Notes: generated from the letters alone by a model not told the origin. A DNA stretch of 64,000 bases from Lacticaseibacillus pabuli (GCF_028736235.1 NZ_CP117884.1:62001-126000); one strand, 5' to 3'. Shown: positions 9,338 to 18,597, counted from the stretch's first letter. A program made the numbers and translations.

Positions 9338-10147
9338 ATGACAGAAGATTTCGGAATGAGAGTGAGCGTCCTGGCCAGCTCTAGCTCAGGTAACACGACT
9401 TATATTGAAACTCCTGAACACAAGGTGCTGATTGATGCTGGCTTCTCCGGCAAAAAGGAAGCCGCGTTGCTCAAGGACATTGGTCGCGATTTGAACGATG
9501 TCGACAGCCTCTTTATCACCCATGAACACAGTGATCATGTCGCTGGGGTCGGGGTTTTAGCGCGTCGCTACCCGAACCTCAACATCTATGCCAATAAAGA
9601 AACCTTCGCGCATTTGCCTAAGAGTACGGGTAAATTACCCTACGAGCAGTTGCACCTGTTCGCGCCAGACACGACGCTTTCCCTCGGCGATCTAGACGTT
9701 GAGAGCTTTTCCGTCTCACATGACGCTGCCCGGCCTCAGTTCTACCAGTTCCACCATGATGACAAGGCCTTCTGCGTCCTCACCGACACGGGCTTTGTGT
9801 CCGACCAGCTGGCGGGGACTATTCGCGACGCCGATGCGTACCTGATGGAGGCCAACCACGATATCGAGATGCTCGAGGAGGGCCCTTACCCGTGGTCACT
9901 GAAGCAACGCATCTTGTCGAGCTACGGGCACCTGTCCAATGCGGACGGTGCTGAGGCGCTGATGGACGCCATTGGTCTGCGGACTAAACGCATTTACCTC
10001 GGGCACCGGTCTGCACATAACAATACAAAACCGCTGGCACACCTCACCGTGGCGTCGATGTTGAAGCGCGAAGGACTGGCTGTAGACCATGATTTTCTCC
10101 TGCTGGATACGAATCGTGAAACGCCTGAAGCTATGTTTACTGTTTGA
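9338..10147 (+). CDS. walJ: WalJ (YycJ), metallo-beta-lactamase-fold hydrolase
   Basis: Cytoplasmic MBL-fold phosphodiesterase/exonuclease-like protein (269 aa from this start), the YycJ/WalJ family linked to walRK across Firmicutes. The metal-binding motif H-x-H-x-D-H is seen in THEHSDHV, and further His/Asp ligands occur in VSHDA, LTDTGF and GHLS. An upstream TTG (9296) is possible, but ATG 9338 follows AAAGGACGAGG at correct distance. A TACAAT -10-like element lies at 9302-9307. Confidence 0.92.
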   Translation: MTEDFGMRVSVLASSSSGNTTYIETPEHKVLIDAGFSGKKEAALLKDIGRDLNDVDSLFITHEHSDHVAGVGVLARRYPNLNIYANKETFAHLPKSTGKLPYEQLHLFAPDTTLSLGDLDVESFSVSHDAARPQFYQFHHDDKAFCVLTDTGFVSDQLAGTIRDADAYLMEANHDIEMLEEGPYPWSLKQRILSSYGHLSNADGAEALMDAIGLRTKRIYLGHRSAHNNTKPLAHLTVASMLKREGLAVDHDFLLLDTNRETPEAMFTV

Positions 10148-10200
10148 TGGGTTTCTATAAGAAATACGTTTTCAATATATAATGATTTTTTTTGCGTATC

Positions 10201-10209
10201 TGGTATAAT
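10201..10209 (+). promoter_or_regulatory. Extended -10 promoter
   Basis: TGG-TATAAT is an extended -10 element (TGN plus perfect TATAAT), about 45 bp before the unknown gene at 10254. No good -35 is visible, which is usual for extended -10 promoters. Confidence 0.6.
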
Positions 10210-10253
10210 TAGTTCGGAAAGCACCTACGTTCACGATTTATGAGGTGAGAATT

Positions 10254-11018
10254 ATGGCTGGATTACTAAAATATTCAGATTTTGAAAACTGGCGCGAAGT
10301 TAACAACGTCGTGACGGCTGCTGAGAAGGATGTCATCAAGGATGTCCGGCGGTTGAGCCACGTGACTTATTGGGGGGATCGGGCAAAGCTCGATGCCTTT
10401 AAAGTCGACCACCCAAGCTTCTTTGAGACAAACTTTCGGACGCTAACCTACGACGCTGCAAGTAAGTTTTATGAAGACCATAACGAGAGTGGGGTCAGTG
10501 ACCTGTTGAACTTGGACCTGATTCTCCGGGTAACCAAGTTGCTCTACCGGCGCAATCAGTTTGAAACCCTACTTGACCGCGTCTTTTATGGGGTCGGCTA
10601 CATCCAATCATGGGGCTACGAAATCGCCAGTGTTTACCTATCCACGATTTCTGAAGCTGTCTTCCTTGGCATCGATGGCACCCAGTACCAGCGTTTTGCC
10701 AGTGAATTTGCTGACTCCGCTAACTTTGATCGGGTGGACAACCCCTCTGCGTTTGGCCCAGACAACCCCTTCGTTGTCCGGATCAGTACCAGTGGTGATA
10801 TTCCCGGGCTACCTGAGGCGGGTGCGATGTACGCCAAGCCGTTTGATGTCGATCTGGACGTCACACGCTGGGTACCGGTACCTGCTGAACTGCTTGTTTA
10901 CCACGACCGTGATGGCCGGCCAATGCGTTCGGCAAGTCCGACTGCTGCCAAGACTGCACGGCAGGTGCGTGATGCGAAGAACACCGTTTTACGGTACAAA
11001 CTCGGCTTGTCGCAATGA
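10254..11018 (+). CDS. Conserved hypothetical protein
   Basis: Soluble protein of 254 aa that I do not recognise. It is rich in acidic and aromatic residues, without membrane segment, signal peptide or obvious catalytic motif. The C-terminus is basic. The start ATG 10254 follows GAGGTG; an upstream GTG at 10245 overlaps that ribosome site and is unlikely. It has its own promoter and sits between walJ and htrA, two genes otherwise often neighbours. Confidence 0.75.
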   Translation: MAGLLKYSDFENWREVNNVVTAAEKDVIKDVRRLSHVTYWGDRAKLDAFKVDHPSFFETNFRTLTYDAASKFYEDHNESGVSDLLNLDLILRVTKLLYRRNQFETLLDRVFYGVGYIQSWGYEIASVYLSTISEAVFLGIDGTQYQRFASEFADSANFDRVDNPSAFGPDNPFVVRISTSGDIPGLPEAGAMYAKPFDVDLDVTRWVPVPAELLVYHDRDGRPMRSASPTAAKTARQVRDAKNTVLRYKLGLSQ

Positions 11019-11028
11019 TTTTAACTAT

Positions 11029-11058
11029 GATGGCGTCCTTTTAGGGGCGCTTTTTGTT
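11029..11058 (+). terminator. Probable terminator
   Basis: An imperfect stem of GGCGTCC with GGGGCGC around TTTTA is followed by TTTTTG, directly after the unknown gene. The stem has mismatches, so strength is uncertain. Confidence 0.45.
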
Positions 11059-11232
11059 TTCACAAAGATAGTGACAACGCTGTATTCCGACCGCTCAGAC
11101 GGGTATTATTAAATTAGTAACAATTGTGGCGGATTTCTTCCTGTGGGCATCATATTTTCGTCACAACTATCTAATAAGCTAGACATATAAACTGTTAGAG
11201 AAGGAGGACGGTGGTGTTTCTTAGCCACGACC

Positions 11233-12561
11233 ATGACTATGGATAACAATAACCATGATTTCAAAGAAGAAGACGTTGAGGTTCACCAGCCACGAAACAA
11301 TGGCGGGATGGGCCGGACAGTCGCGGTTGCACTTGTCGCGGCGTTAATTGGTGGTGGTGTCGGCGGCGGCATTAGTTATTACGCTATTAGCCGGAACGAT
11401 TCTGGCGCACCATTAACCACCACGAGCAATACGGGTGGCACGACGAAAATCTCAAATGTCTCCGTGAAACAGAGCGACGCATCGCAGGCGGCCTTTGCCA
11501 AGGTTAGCGATGCGGTTGTTTCGGTCATCAACCTCCAAAAGCAGCAGCAACAGAGCAGCGATGACAGCGGCTTTGCGGCTATCTTCGGCCAGGGCGGCAC
11601 GGGATCGAGCAGCAAGTCCGATTCTGGCGCCCTGACGGAGTATTCGGAAGGCTCAGGGGTGATTTACCAGAAGCGCGGCGGATCAGCTTACATCGTCACG
11701 AACAATCACGTGGTTTCTGGGTCCGACAAGCTGGAAGCCATTCTCAGTGATGGTAGCAAGTTGACCGCCACCAAGGTCGGGACGGATTCCGTGACCGATT
11801 TGGCCGTGCTGAAGATTAACGCGGCCAAGGTGAAGTCGGTTGCTAGTTTCGGGGATTCGAGCAAGATTGCGGCTGGTCAGACGGTTCTCGCGATTGGTTC
11901 GCCACTGGGCACACAGTACGCAACGAGTGTGACCCAAGGGATTGTCTCCGCGAAGAGCCGGACGGTGGATACCACCGATGAGAACGGCAATACGACGGGG
12001 CAAGCAACCGTCATTCAAACGGATGCGGCGATTAACAGCGGGAACTCCGGTGGGCCACTGATTAACTTGGCCGGGCAAATCATCGGGATTAACTCGATGA
12101 AGCTGTCCGGGTCGTCGAGTCAGAGTAATGAAGGTGCCAGCATCGAAGGGATGGGCTTTGCCATTCCAAGTGACGAAGTGGTCGGCATCATCAACCAGCT
12201 GGTCACCCGTGGTAAGGTTGTCCGCCCAGCACTCGGTATCTCCGTCGTCGACCTGGATCAGGTTTCGGCGGCACAGCAGTCGTCAATCCTGAAGCTGCCT
12301 AGCTCTGTCAAGAGTGGGGTGGTTGTCGCAGGCTTCACGAACACCAGCATTGCACGTAAGGCTGGTCTGAAGAAGTACGACGTCATCGTCGGTATCGATG
12401 GCAAGACCGTGACGAACACGGCGGCCCTACACACGCAACTGTACAAGCACGCGGTTGGGCAAACCATTAAGGTCACCTACTACCACGGTAGCGACAAGAA
12501 ATCCGTCAATGTGAAACTTACAGAGACGACCTCGTCACTGGGTAGCGATAATAACAATTAG
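11233..12561 (+). CDS. htrA: HtrA/DegP-type serine protease
   Basis: Membrane-anchored quality-control protease (442 aa) acting on misfolded proteins at the cell surface. An acidic N-terminus is followed by a membrane helix (about 28-50), a Ser/Gln-rich linker, a trypsin-like domain with triad His159 (TNNHVV), Asp189 (VTDLAV) and Ser272 (NSGNSGGPL), then one PDZ domain (about 330-430). The start is ATG 11233, or ATG 11239. The only strong Shine-Dalgarno (AAGGAGG 11201-11207) is 25 nt away, an odd spacing bridged by a GTGG/CCAC mini-hairpin. Confidence 0.95.
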   Translation: MTMDNNNHDFKEEDVEVHQPRNNGGMGRTVAVALVAALIGGGVGGGISYYAISRNDSGAPLTTTSNTGGTTKISNVSVKQSDASQAAFAKVSDAVVSVINLQKQQQQSSDDSGFAAIFGQGGTGSSSKSDSGALTEYSEGSGVIYQKRGGSAYIVTNNHVVSGSDKLEAILSDGSKLTATKVGTDSVTDLAVLKINAAKVKSVASFGDSSKIAAGQTVLAIGSPLGTQYATSVTQGIVSAKSRTVDTTDENGNTTGQATVIQTDAAINSGNSGGPLINLAGQIIGINSMKLSGSSSQSNEGASIEGMGFAIPSDEVVGIINQLVTRGKVVRPALGISVVDLDQVSAAQQSSILKLPSSVKSGVVVAGFTNTSIARKAGLKKYDVIVGIDGKTVTNTAALHTQLYKHAVGQTIKVTYYHGSDKKSVNVKLTETTSSLGSDNNN

Positions 12562-12569
12562 TAAGGAAT

Positions 12570-12613
12570 AAAGGAACGATTTATACGTTTATCGTATAGT
12601 CGTTCCTTTTTTC
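12570..12613 (+). terminator. htrA terminator
   Basis: AAAGGAACGA pairs with TCGTTCCTTT, with an inner TATAC/GTATA stem, followed by a T run. A strong intrinsic terminator. Confidence 0.9.
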
Positions 12614-12699
12614 TTAACTATTTTTTGCAAACAAGGTAAATAGTTCGCAATTCACGTGAACCCCTGGGGATGGCAGTGGGGGACAAAAATGCATGTGCC

Positions 12700-12708
12700 T
12701 GTGGATAA
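12700..12708 (-). other. DnaA box 1
   Basis: TGTGGATAA on the plus strand is the exact complement of the consensus DnaA box TTATCCACA. It is the first of four perfect boxes in this gene-free region. Confidence 0.7.
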
Positions 12709-12744
12709 CTCTGTGGATTGTGTTCATAAGTGGGTTTTAAGGAG

Positions 12745-12753
12745 TTATCCACA
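12745..12753 (+). other. DnaA box 2
   Basis: Exact TTATCCACA on the plus strand, opposite in orientation to the other three perfect boxes. Confidence 0.7.
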
Positions 12754-12766
12754 TTGTGCGTAGTGC

Positions 12767-12775
12767 TGTGGATAA
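12767..12775 (-). other. DnaA box 3
   Basis: Exact TGTGGATAA, 13 bp after box 2 and facing it; followed by an AT-rich patch. Confidence 0.7.
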
Positions 12776-12970
12776 AATAAAATTTAAAGTTAGCTGCGCG
12801 CGCAACACCCCGGCATTCAAGGCATTTGCTGTCGCTTACATGATTTAAACGAATATTAAGAGGCTGTGGAAAAGGGGCAAAAATGGAATTGGGGCTTGAT
12901 TTTTGCAGGGGCAAAATATGGGTCCGAACAAATGCTTTGCCCCCATATTTGGGTACCGATTTTGGCCTCT

Positions 12971-12979
12971 TGTGGATAA
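12971..12979 (-). other. DnaA box 4
   Basis: Exact TGTGGATAA, about 195 bp from box 3, beside the near-match TGGGGAAAA. Confidence 0.65.
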
Positions 12980-13178
12980 GAGGTGGGGAAAACCTGTGCT
13001 CACCTGTAGATTAGTGGGGATTAACTTTTCGGTGGCTCATCTTGCGAAACATTTTACCACCGGTACTGCAACGATTATGGGGAGTAAACACCGCTGACTC
13101 GGCTTTTATGCAGTCTGATAACCGTATTGGTCTAGTAAATGTCGCCGTGGTAGCGCTTACGACCAGATGCTTGTATAC

Positions 13179-13208
13179 AAAAATGGCGGGTCCACATGGC
13201 CCGCCATC
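13179..13208 (-). terminator. glpK terminator
   Basis: The perfect 8-bp stem ATGGCGGG/CCCGCCAT, read on the minus strand, is followed by TTTTTG just after the glpK stop. Confidence 0.9.
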
Positions 13209-13221
13209 CTTGTTGTGTGTA

Positions 13222-14715
13222 TTAGTTGTGAAATGCCTGTGTCGCCGCGACGGCCCGTTGCCAGCCACGGTACAGCTGGTTGCTGCGCGCTGTTGGCATC
13301 TGGTTAGTGAAGCTCGTCCCCGCGCTCGTAATGCTGCGCAGCTCATCCTCATCCTGCCAGTAACCGATCGCGAGGCCGGCCATGAACGCCACACCCCGTG
13401 CCGTGGTTTCCAAAATGGCTGCACGCTCGAGCGGCTTGCCCAGGATGTCTGCCTGAAATTGCATCAGGTAGTCATTGCGTGCGGCGCCACCGTCGACCCG
13501 CAGACGGGGGATGGTGATGCCAGTGTCAGCTTCCATCGTCGTCGTGACGTCACGGGTTTGGTAGGCCAGGGACTGCAGGGTTGCCTTGACGAAATCATCG
13601 CGCGTGGTCCCGCGCGTAATGCCAAACACGGCGCCCCGTGCGTCAGGATCCCAGTAAGGGGCACCTAGGCCGGTGAAGGCGGGTACCACGTAAACTTCAT
13701 CCTCACTATGCGACCGTCGCGCGGCTGCTTCGCTTGCGGCAGAGTCGGGGACAAGTTGCATCGCGTCGCGGAGCCACTGAATGGCAGATCCCGCCACAAA
13801 GACGGAGCCTTCTAGGGCGTAATTCACCGTTCCACCGCGCCCGTACGCAATCGTCGTGAGCAGGCGGTGGCTGGATTTAACGGCGTTATGGCCGGTGTTC
13901 ATGACGATAAAGCTCCCGGTACCGTAAGTATTCTTGACCTCGCCATCTGCCAAGGCGAGCTGGCCAAAGAGGGCGGCCTGCTGATCGCCGGCAATACCCG
14001 CAATGGGTGGTTGTGAGCCGAAGAAGTGATAGCTCGCGACGTTGCCGAAGACCTTATCGTTCGGCAATACACGTGGCAGCATTTGCCGGGGGATGTTCAA
14101 CAGGTCGAGCAGTTCCTGGTCCCACTGCAGCGTGTGGATGTTGAACAGCGCGGTCCGGCTTGCGTTGGTGTAGTCTGTGGCGTGAATGGCGCCCCCTGAG
14201 AGCTTCCACGTGAGCCAGGTATCAATGGTGCCAAAGAGGAGCTCGCCGCGTTCAGCGCGCTCCTGTGCCCCAGAAACGTGGTCTAGAATCCACCGAATCT
14301 TAGTTGCGGAAAAGTAGGGGTCAATAATGAGGCCCGTGCGTTCCTGAAAGAGGTCACTCTTGCCGTCCGCAATCAGTTGCGCGGCAATGTCTGTCGTTTG
14401 CCGGGACTGCCAAACAATGGCGTTGTAAATGGGGAGCCCAGTCTGCTTGTCCCAAATTACCGTCGTTTCGCGCTGGTTGGTGATGCCGATGCCCGCAATC
14501 TGGTTTGGCTGAATGCGGTGGGTGATGAACACATCCGCAATGGTGGCTTGGACGGCGTTCCAGATTTCATTGGCGTCATGCTCAACCCAACCTGGTTGCG
14601 GGAAATGCTGGGTGAACTCGTGCTGGGCGTCTGCAACGATATCGCCGGCGTGGTTGAACACGATGGCACGGGTGCTCGTTGTCCCTTCATCTAGAGACAT
14701 GATGTATTTATCCAA
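13222..14715 (-). CDS. glpK: Glycerol kinase
   Basis: Cytoplasmic FGGY-family kinase (497 aa) converting glycerol to glycerol 3-phosphate. The N-terminal phosphate-binding motif [14 protein letters not shown], the central TYGTGSF segment and the Gly-rich C-terminal ATP-site motif [14 protein letters not shown] are all present. The frame extends to ATG 14751, but a perfect GAGGAGG lies inside that extension, 8 nt before TTG 14715, and TTG gives the normal GlpK N-terminus. No glpF or glpD is adjacent. A cre-like site (14733-14746) just upstream suggests carbon catabolite repression by CcpA. Confidence 0.95.
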   Translation of the reverse strand: MDKYIMSLDEGTTSTRAIVFNHAGDIVADAQHEFTQHFPQPGWVEHDANEIWNAVQATIADVFITHRIQPNQIAGIGITNQRETTVIWDKQTGLPIYNAIVWQSRQTTDIAAQLIADGKSDLFQERTGLIIDPYFSATKIRWILDHVSGAQERAERGELLFGTIDTWLTWKLSGGAIHATDYTNASRTALFNIHTLQWDQELLDLLNIPRQMLPRVLPNDKVFGNVASYHFFGSQPPIAGIAGDQQAALFGQLALADGEVKNTYGTGSFIVMNTGHNAVKSSHRLLTTIAYGRGGTVNYALEGSVFVAGSAIQWLRDAMQLVPDSAASEAAARRSHSEDEVYVVPAFTGLGAPYWDPDARGAVFGITRGTTRDDFVKATLQSLAYQTRDVTTTMEADTGITIPRLRVDGGAARNDYLMQFQADILGKPLERAAILETTARGVAFMAGLAIGYWQDEDELRSITSAGTSFTNQMPTARSNQLYRGWQRAVAATQAFHN

Positions 14716-14732
14716 GAGTAAATCCTCCTCGT

Positions 14733-14746
14733 TTGTAACGCTTTCA
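14733..14746 (-). promoter_or_regulatory. cre-like site before glpK
   Basis: Read on the minus strand, TGAAAGCGTTACAA matches the CcpA consensus TGWAARCGYTWNCW at 13 of 14 positions. It sits just upstream of the glpK ribosome site, where CcpA would act as a roadblock. Confidence 0.55.
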
Positions 14747-14787
14747 GTCATCAGTTTACGCTGATATCGCGGCGATGGATAGACTTG

Positions 14788-14803
14788 TGTTTCACGTGGA
14801 ACG
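14788..14803. other. parS-like site 1
   Basis: TGTTTCACGTGGAACG matches the Firmicutes ParB/Spo0J site TGTTTCACGTGGAACA at 15 of 16 positions. It is intergenic between glpK and the permease gene. Confidence 0.85.
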
Positions 14804-14811
14804 CGCCGCTA

Positions 14812-14842
14812 ATAAAAAAAACCGCCGATTGCGCGGCGGCGG
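14812..14842 (-). terminator. Terminator of permease operon
   Basis: The stem CCGCCG/CGGCGG, read on the minus strand, is followed by a run of eight T. It ends the two-permease operon upstream of glpK. Confidence 0.85.
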
Positions 14843-14847
14843 ATGAC

Positions 14848-15960
14848 TTAATGACTGAAGGCGATAGTGGCAACGAGACAAACGCCACCAACAACAAATA
14901 ATGCGACAAAGTTAATAATCGTGAATGGCCAGAAGAACTTTTTGCGTACGTCATGACTGGCATAAATGCGGAACTGTTTGAAGGCAAGCAAATTGCACAG
15001 ACTGGCAATCATCGTGCCTAGCCCGCCCACGTTGGTCCCGTAAAATAGCGCGGGAATCTGGTGGGTGAATTGCGCAACAAGCACGGTAGCCGGGACGTTT
15101 GAAATTCCCTGTGAGACGACGATGCTGGTGAGGTAAACACTCACTGGGTCGCGTTCAATTTGGCTGAGCACACGCACGATGACGGGGATCTGCTGAATAT
15201 CGCTGACGAGGATGAAGAAGGCCAGGAAGGTAAACACGATGGCGTAGTCAACGTGCTTCATGATTTTTGGATCAAAGGCGAACGCGAGTAGAATCACGAT
15301 GCCGGCAGCGACCCATGCCGGGATGATGCCAAAGACGGACGCAAAGACGAGAACGGCCGCAAACGCCGTGATAATCGTCGGCCGCATGTTAATGTGCAGG
15401 CGTTGCACAGGCACGACTGGCAGTTTGATGGGCGTGACGAAGAGGGTAATCACCAGCAGAAACACGATGGCGATTGCCAGTAGCGGTAACACCCAGAGTG
15501 CGTAATCGCCAATTGGAATGTGAAACTTGGTCATGAGGTAAATATTATGTGAGTTACCAAACGGTGTCATGAAGCTCCCCAGGTTGGCTGCGAGCGTGAT
15601 AATCGTGGCAGGCAGGACCTGTGGCAGTTTCAATTTCCGGGCGATGCGTAAGTAGAGCGGCATGAAAGTGAGCACCGCCATGTCATTGGTGAGAAACATG
15701 CTGGCGACAAAGGCTAGGATCACAAAGAATAAGGTGAGCTGGCGTGCCGTTTTGGCCCCAGCGGTCAGGTGATAGGCCAGAAAGTCGAGGACGTGCAGGT
15801 ATTCAAATATTTGGATGACCGTCATCATCCCGAGAAGTGACCAGAGGGTGGTGAAATTAATATCTCGGATATGTGGTCGCGCGAAGAAGAGACTGAGCAT
15901 CGCAAACAACGTCGCGATTTGAAACACTCGGTCTCGTAGAACTGATTTAAGGACTGACAT
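14848..15960 (-). CDS. ArsB/SLC13-like anion permease
   Basis: Polytopic membrane transporter (370 aa) of the ion-transporter superfamily that includes ArsB, CitM and SLC13 carriers. Two half-repeats are suggested by FLTNDMAVLTF and the Asn/Pro/Gly-rich segment near SFMTPFGNSHN, with similar motifs near SNVPATVLV in the second half. The substrate cannot be told from sequence. It is a close paralogue of the disrupted gene just upstream (22 bp gap, same strand), with which it once formed an operon; the IS30 insertion there may reduce its expression. GGGAG precedes ATG 15960. Confidence 0.85.
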   Translation of the reverse strand: MSVLKSVLRDRVFQIATLFAMLSLFFARPHIRDINFTTLWSLLGMMTVIQIFEYLHVLDFLAYHLTAGAKTARQLTLFFVILAFVASMFLTNDMAVLTFMPLYLRIARKLKLPQVLPATIITLAANLGSFMTPFGNSHNIYLMTKFHIPIGDYALWVLPLLAIAIVFLLVITLFVTPIKLPVVPVQRLHINMRPTIITAFAAVLVFASVFGIIPAWVAAGIVILLAFAFDPKIMKHVDYAIVFTFLAFFILVSDIQQIPVIVRVLSQIERDPVSVYLTSIVVSQGISNVPATVLVAQFTHQIPALFYGTNVGGLGTMIASLCNLLAFKQFRIYASHDVRKKFFWPFTIINFVALFVVGGVCLVATIAFSH

Positions 15961-16905
15961 AGGCTCCCTTTACAACTGACAATTACTCAAAATATATCGC
16001 GGCACAAAGGCCAACCGCGCCAATCACCAGTAACGCGACGAAGTTAATCATCATGAAGTAGGTGAGGAAGCGACGGTGTGATTTCTTGCTATACAAGGTG
16101 TACTGCTTGAACGCCACCAGGTTGCACATGCTGGCAACCAGTGTGCCCAGACCACCAATGTTGGTGCCATAGAAGATGGCGGGCAGGTGCGTGGTGAAGT
16201 TCGAAACTAGTACGGTTGTCGGCACGTTCGAAATGAACTGCGACAGAATGACACTGGTCAGGTAAACGGAAAGCGGGGTGTGAATAATCGCAGAGAGTAG
16301 GTTGCTGACGGCAGGAATCTGGTTGATGTTACTGATAATCAGGAAGAAGCCGGCGAAGGTCAGCACGATGGCATAGTCAACCTTGCCCATGATGTGCCAG
16401 TCGACCAGGCAAGCCCAGACAACGGCGATGAGTGCGGCCACCCATGCAGGTAGTACGTTGAAAATTGAAGCGAAGACGACGAGCGCCACAATGACGGTAA
16501 TGACCGTTGGGCGCATCATGATCCGAATGTCCTCAGCGGGGGGCATCGGTAATTCTTTTTTCGGGACTAACATGACAAGCACGATGAGGACCAGTGCCGC
16601 AATGAGAAACAGCGGGATCACCCAGGTGAAAAATGTTGTCACAGGAATTTTAAATTCAGACATTAAAAAGATGTTGTGCGCGTTCCCGAACGGGGTCATC
16701 GCACTCCCTTGGTTTGCCCCGATTGTGATTGCGGTGACCGGCAAGATCTCGGGCAGGTCAAACTTCTTTGCAATCCGCAAGTAGAGGGGGATAAACGTGA
16801 GGACCGCCATGTCATTGGTAAGAAACATGGCAGAAAAAAACGACAACATGACGAACAATGCAGTCAGGTGCCGTGCGTTATGGGCGCGGCTGGACATTTT
16901 GTACG

Positions 16906-18005
16906 CTTGAATTTACAATTGAAGTGGAACATTAAGAAATAAGACTGACCCACTAGGAGACAGCGTAGAATGTTGTTTGTTGAGAACACCATTATACGGA
17001 GGTTTCCTAATGAGCCATTACAATCAGCTTACCGCTATTGAACGCGGTCGTATAGAGTCTTTTATCCAGCTTGGGCTATCCCTTCATGAAATAGCAACGC
17101 GTTTGAGCCGCAGCGTTAGCACGATTTCTAGAGAGGTCCATCGATGCACTAAAGAATACAAGGCGTTGGCGGCACATAAAGATTACCTCAAGAAGCGTAA
17201 AGCCTGCCGTCGTCCGCGGATCTTTGAGAACGCTGAGCTCCGAAGTTCGGTCATTAAGGCTATCCAAGATGATCATTGGTCGCCAGAACAGATCGTCGGA
17301 AACTACATACGGACCCAAGGATCAAGTCCATTCAGCTTCGTCACAATCTATCGAGAAATACATCGATATAACCTTGGTGTACCTAGAAGTCATGGTGCTA
17401 GAGGCATTGCACGTAAATTGCGTCACCGAGGTAAGACAAGGCATAAGAAAGGCTACGTTGAGAAAAGAGGAAAGATTCCGATTTCACACAAATTGGCGGA
17501 GAGACCATTGGAAGCTGATAAGCGTACTCGGCTTGGTGACTGGGAACTCGATACTGTTGTTGGTCGTGACGGTGGCGATGTTCTTGTCACAATGATTGAT
17601 CGCCGCAGCCGACTCTTACTGGCACAAAGGGCCGCCGGTAGGAAGGCTTTACCAGTCCTAGAAACCTTGAAAGCAATCTTCTCAAAGATCCCACATGATA
17701 TTCTTCATACAATCACTCCTGATCGAGGAAAAGAGTTTGGAAGGCACGCAGAGCTCACAAACGAGTATGAAGTTGAGTTCTATTTTCCCAATCCGCATGC
17801 GCCATGGGCCAGAGGAAGCAACGAAAATACCAATGGATTGATTCGGGAATATATTCCCAAAGGAACAGACATCTCTACAATCACAGACGAAGAAATCAAT
17901 CGAATGGTGTGGCAAATTAACACTCGCCCTCGCAAGATGTTTGGTTGGAAATCTTCGCTGGAAGTCTTCTGGTCGGAGATGTTCCACTTAGCTTGACAAT
18001 TCAAG
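16906..18005 (+). mobile_element. Complete IS30-family insertion sequence
   Basis: A 1100-bp element with terminal inverted repeats that both begin CTTGAATT and share AAGTGGAACAT further in. It is flanked by a 2-bp CG target duplication (16904-16905 and 18006-18007). A single transposase gene fills it. Size, short duplication and transposase type fit the IS30 family. It looks intact and recent, since host flanks still rejoin in frame. Confidence 0.92.
17010..17996 (+). CDS. IS30-family transposase
   Basis: Transposase (328 aa) of the IS30 family. The N-terminal helix-turn-helix appears in LSLHEIATRLSRSVSTISREV. The DDE catalytic core shows Asp in GDWELDTVVG, Asp in TPDRGKEF and Glu in NENTNGLIREY. 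An upstream TTG at 16977 is open, but ATG 17010 follows GGAGG at good distance. The frame is intact, so the element may be active. Confidence 0.95.
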   Translation: MSHYNQLTAIERGRIESFIQLGLSLHEIATRLSRSVSTISREVHRCTKEYKALAAHKDYLKKRKACRRPRIFENAELRSSVIKAIQDDHWSPEQIVGNYIRTQGSSPFSFVTIYREIHRYNLGVPRSHGARGIARKLRHRGKTRHKKGYVEKRGKIPISHKLAERPLEADKRTRLGDWELDTVVGRDGGDVLVTMIDRRSRLLLAQRAAGRKALPVLETLKAIFSKIPHDILHTITPDRGKEFGRHAELTNEYEVEFYFPNPHAPWARGSNENTNGLIREYIPKGTDISTITDEEINRMVWQINTRPRKMFGWKSSLEVFWSEMFHLA

Positions 18006-18191
18006 CGCCAAAAAGTCGAGGACGTGTAGGTGTTCAAATATTTGGATGGTGGTCATCATCGCGAGCAGCGACCACAGGGTAGTGAAATTAATGTCAGCGA
18101 GACGGGGGCGAGCAAGGAAACAGCTCAAGATGGCGATGATTGCCGTAATTTGAAAAACCCGGTCTTTGACGATGGTTTTAACAACTGCCAT

Positions 18192-18597
18192 GTTCCAATC
18201 CTTTCGATACTTCGACAGTGTTAATTTTGCGCTATATTCAGCGGTGAAACAACAAAAATTGGAAAAATTTCCGCGACGCTTGAAAAAAGGGGGGTTATGC
18301 ATGAAATTGGGTCAAGTCGTGGCCGAACTATTCACTGGGTTAACCATTACAACGCTCCGGGTATTCCGAATTGTTTCGGACATCAATCCTTGGAACTATC
18401 GTGATTTGCCAACGATTTTGATGCACGAAAATTATAAAAATTAGAGGAAACTAATATTCTGTATGCGGGTGTTATGGGCTGAAAAAGCCGATTTGGTGGT
18501 CAAAAGTGAATTATAAGGTTGACATCAATTTATGTGACATTTATGATAAAGACACTAATGAATGATTAATTGATACGTTGTGAGGAGGCGAACAATC
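18192..18597. other. Intergenic region with strong promoter
   Basis: This gap separates the disrupted permease gene from the recombinase-like gene. A weak 47-codon frame starts at ATG 18301 after AAGGGGGG and ends at 18444; it has no recognisable features and may not be a gene. The right side carries a strong promoter (18519-18547). Confidence 0.4.
18519..18547 (+). promoter_or_regulatory. Strong promoter of recombinase-like gene
   Basis: A perfect -35 TTGACA (18519-18524), 17-bp spacer and -10 TATGAT (18542-18547). It lies about 50 bp before the TTG start codon of the next gene. Confidence 0.85.

Larger units (their letters stand above)
12614..13178. other. Gene-free region with DnaA-box cluster
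   Basis: No convincing gene is seen. The stretch carries four perfect DnaA boxes (listed separately), near-matches TGTGGATTG at 12712-12720 and TGTGGAAAA at 12865-12873, an AT-rich patch at 12771-12795, and GGGGCAAA/TTTGCCCC inverted repeats around 12909-12950. It may bind DnaA in bulk. A degenerate parS core TTCACGTGAA lies at 12651-12660. Confidence 0.6.
15983..18191 (-). pseudogene. Anion permease gene split by IS30-family element
   Basis: A paralogue of the neighbouring permease, cut into an N-terminal part (18191 down to 18008) and a C-terminal part (16905 down to 15983) by the IS element. Removing the element and one copy of the CG duplication rejoins the frame exactly, reading DFLAYKMSSRAHN across the joint and giving 368 aa, nearly the 370 aa of its neighbour. 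The original start ATG 18191 follows AAAGGA. The C-terminal fragment alone lacks the first two helices, so function is probably lost unless the element excises. Confidence 0.9.

Noticed and set aside
12648..12663. parS site at TTCACGTGAA
   Set aside because: Only 11 of 16 positions match the consensus; the core alone is too short.
12700..12979. Chromosomal origin oriC at the DnaA-box cluster
   Set aside because: dnaA is not adjacent, and the essential genes to the left run toward the cluster, which would be the lagging direction if initiation were here.
18301..18444. 47-codon frame after AAGGGGGG
   Set aside because: Poor ribosome site and no recognisable features; mentioned only in the description of the gap.
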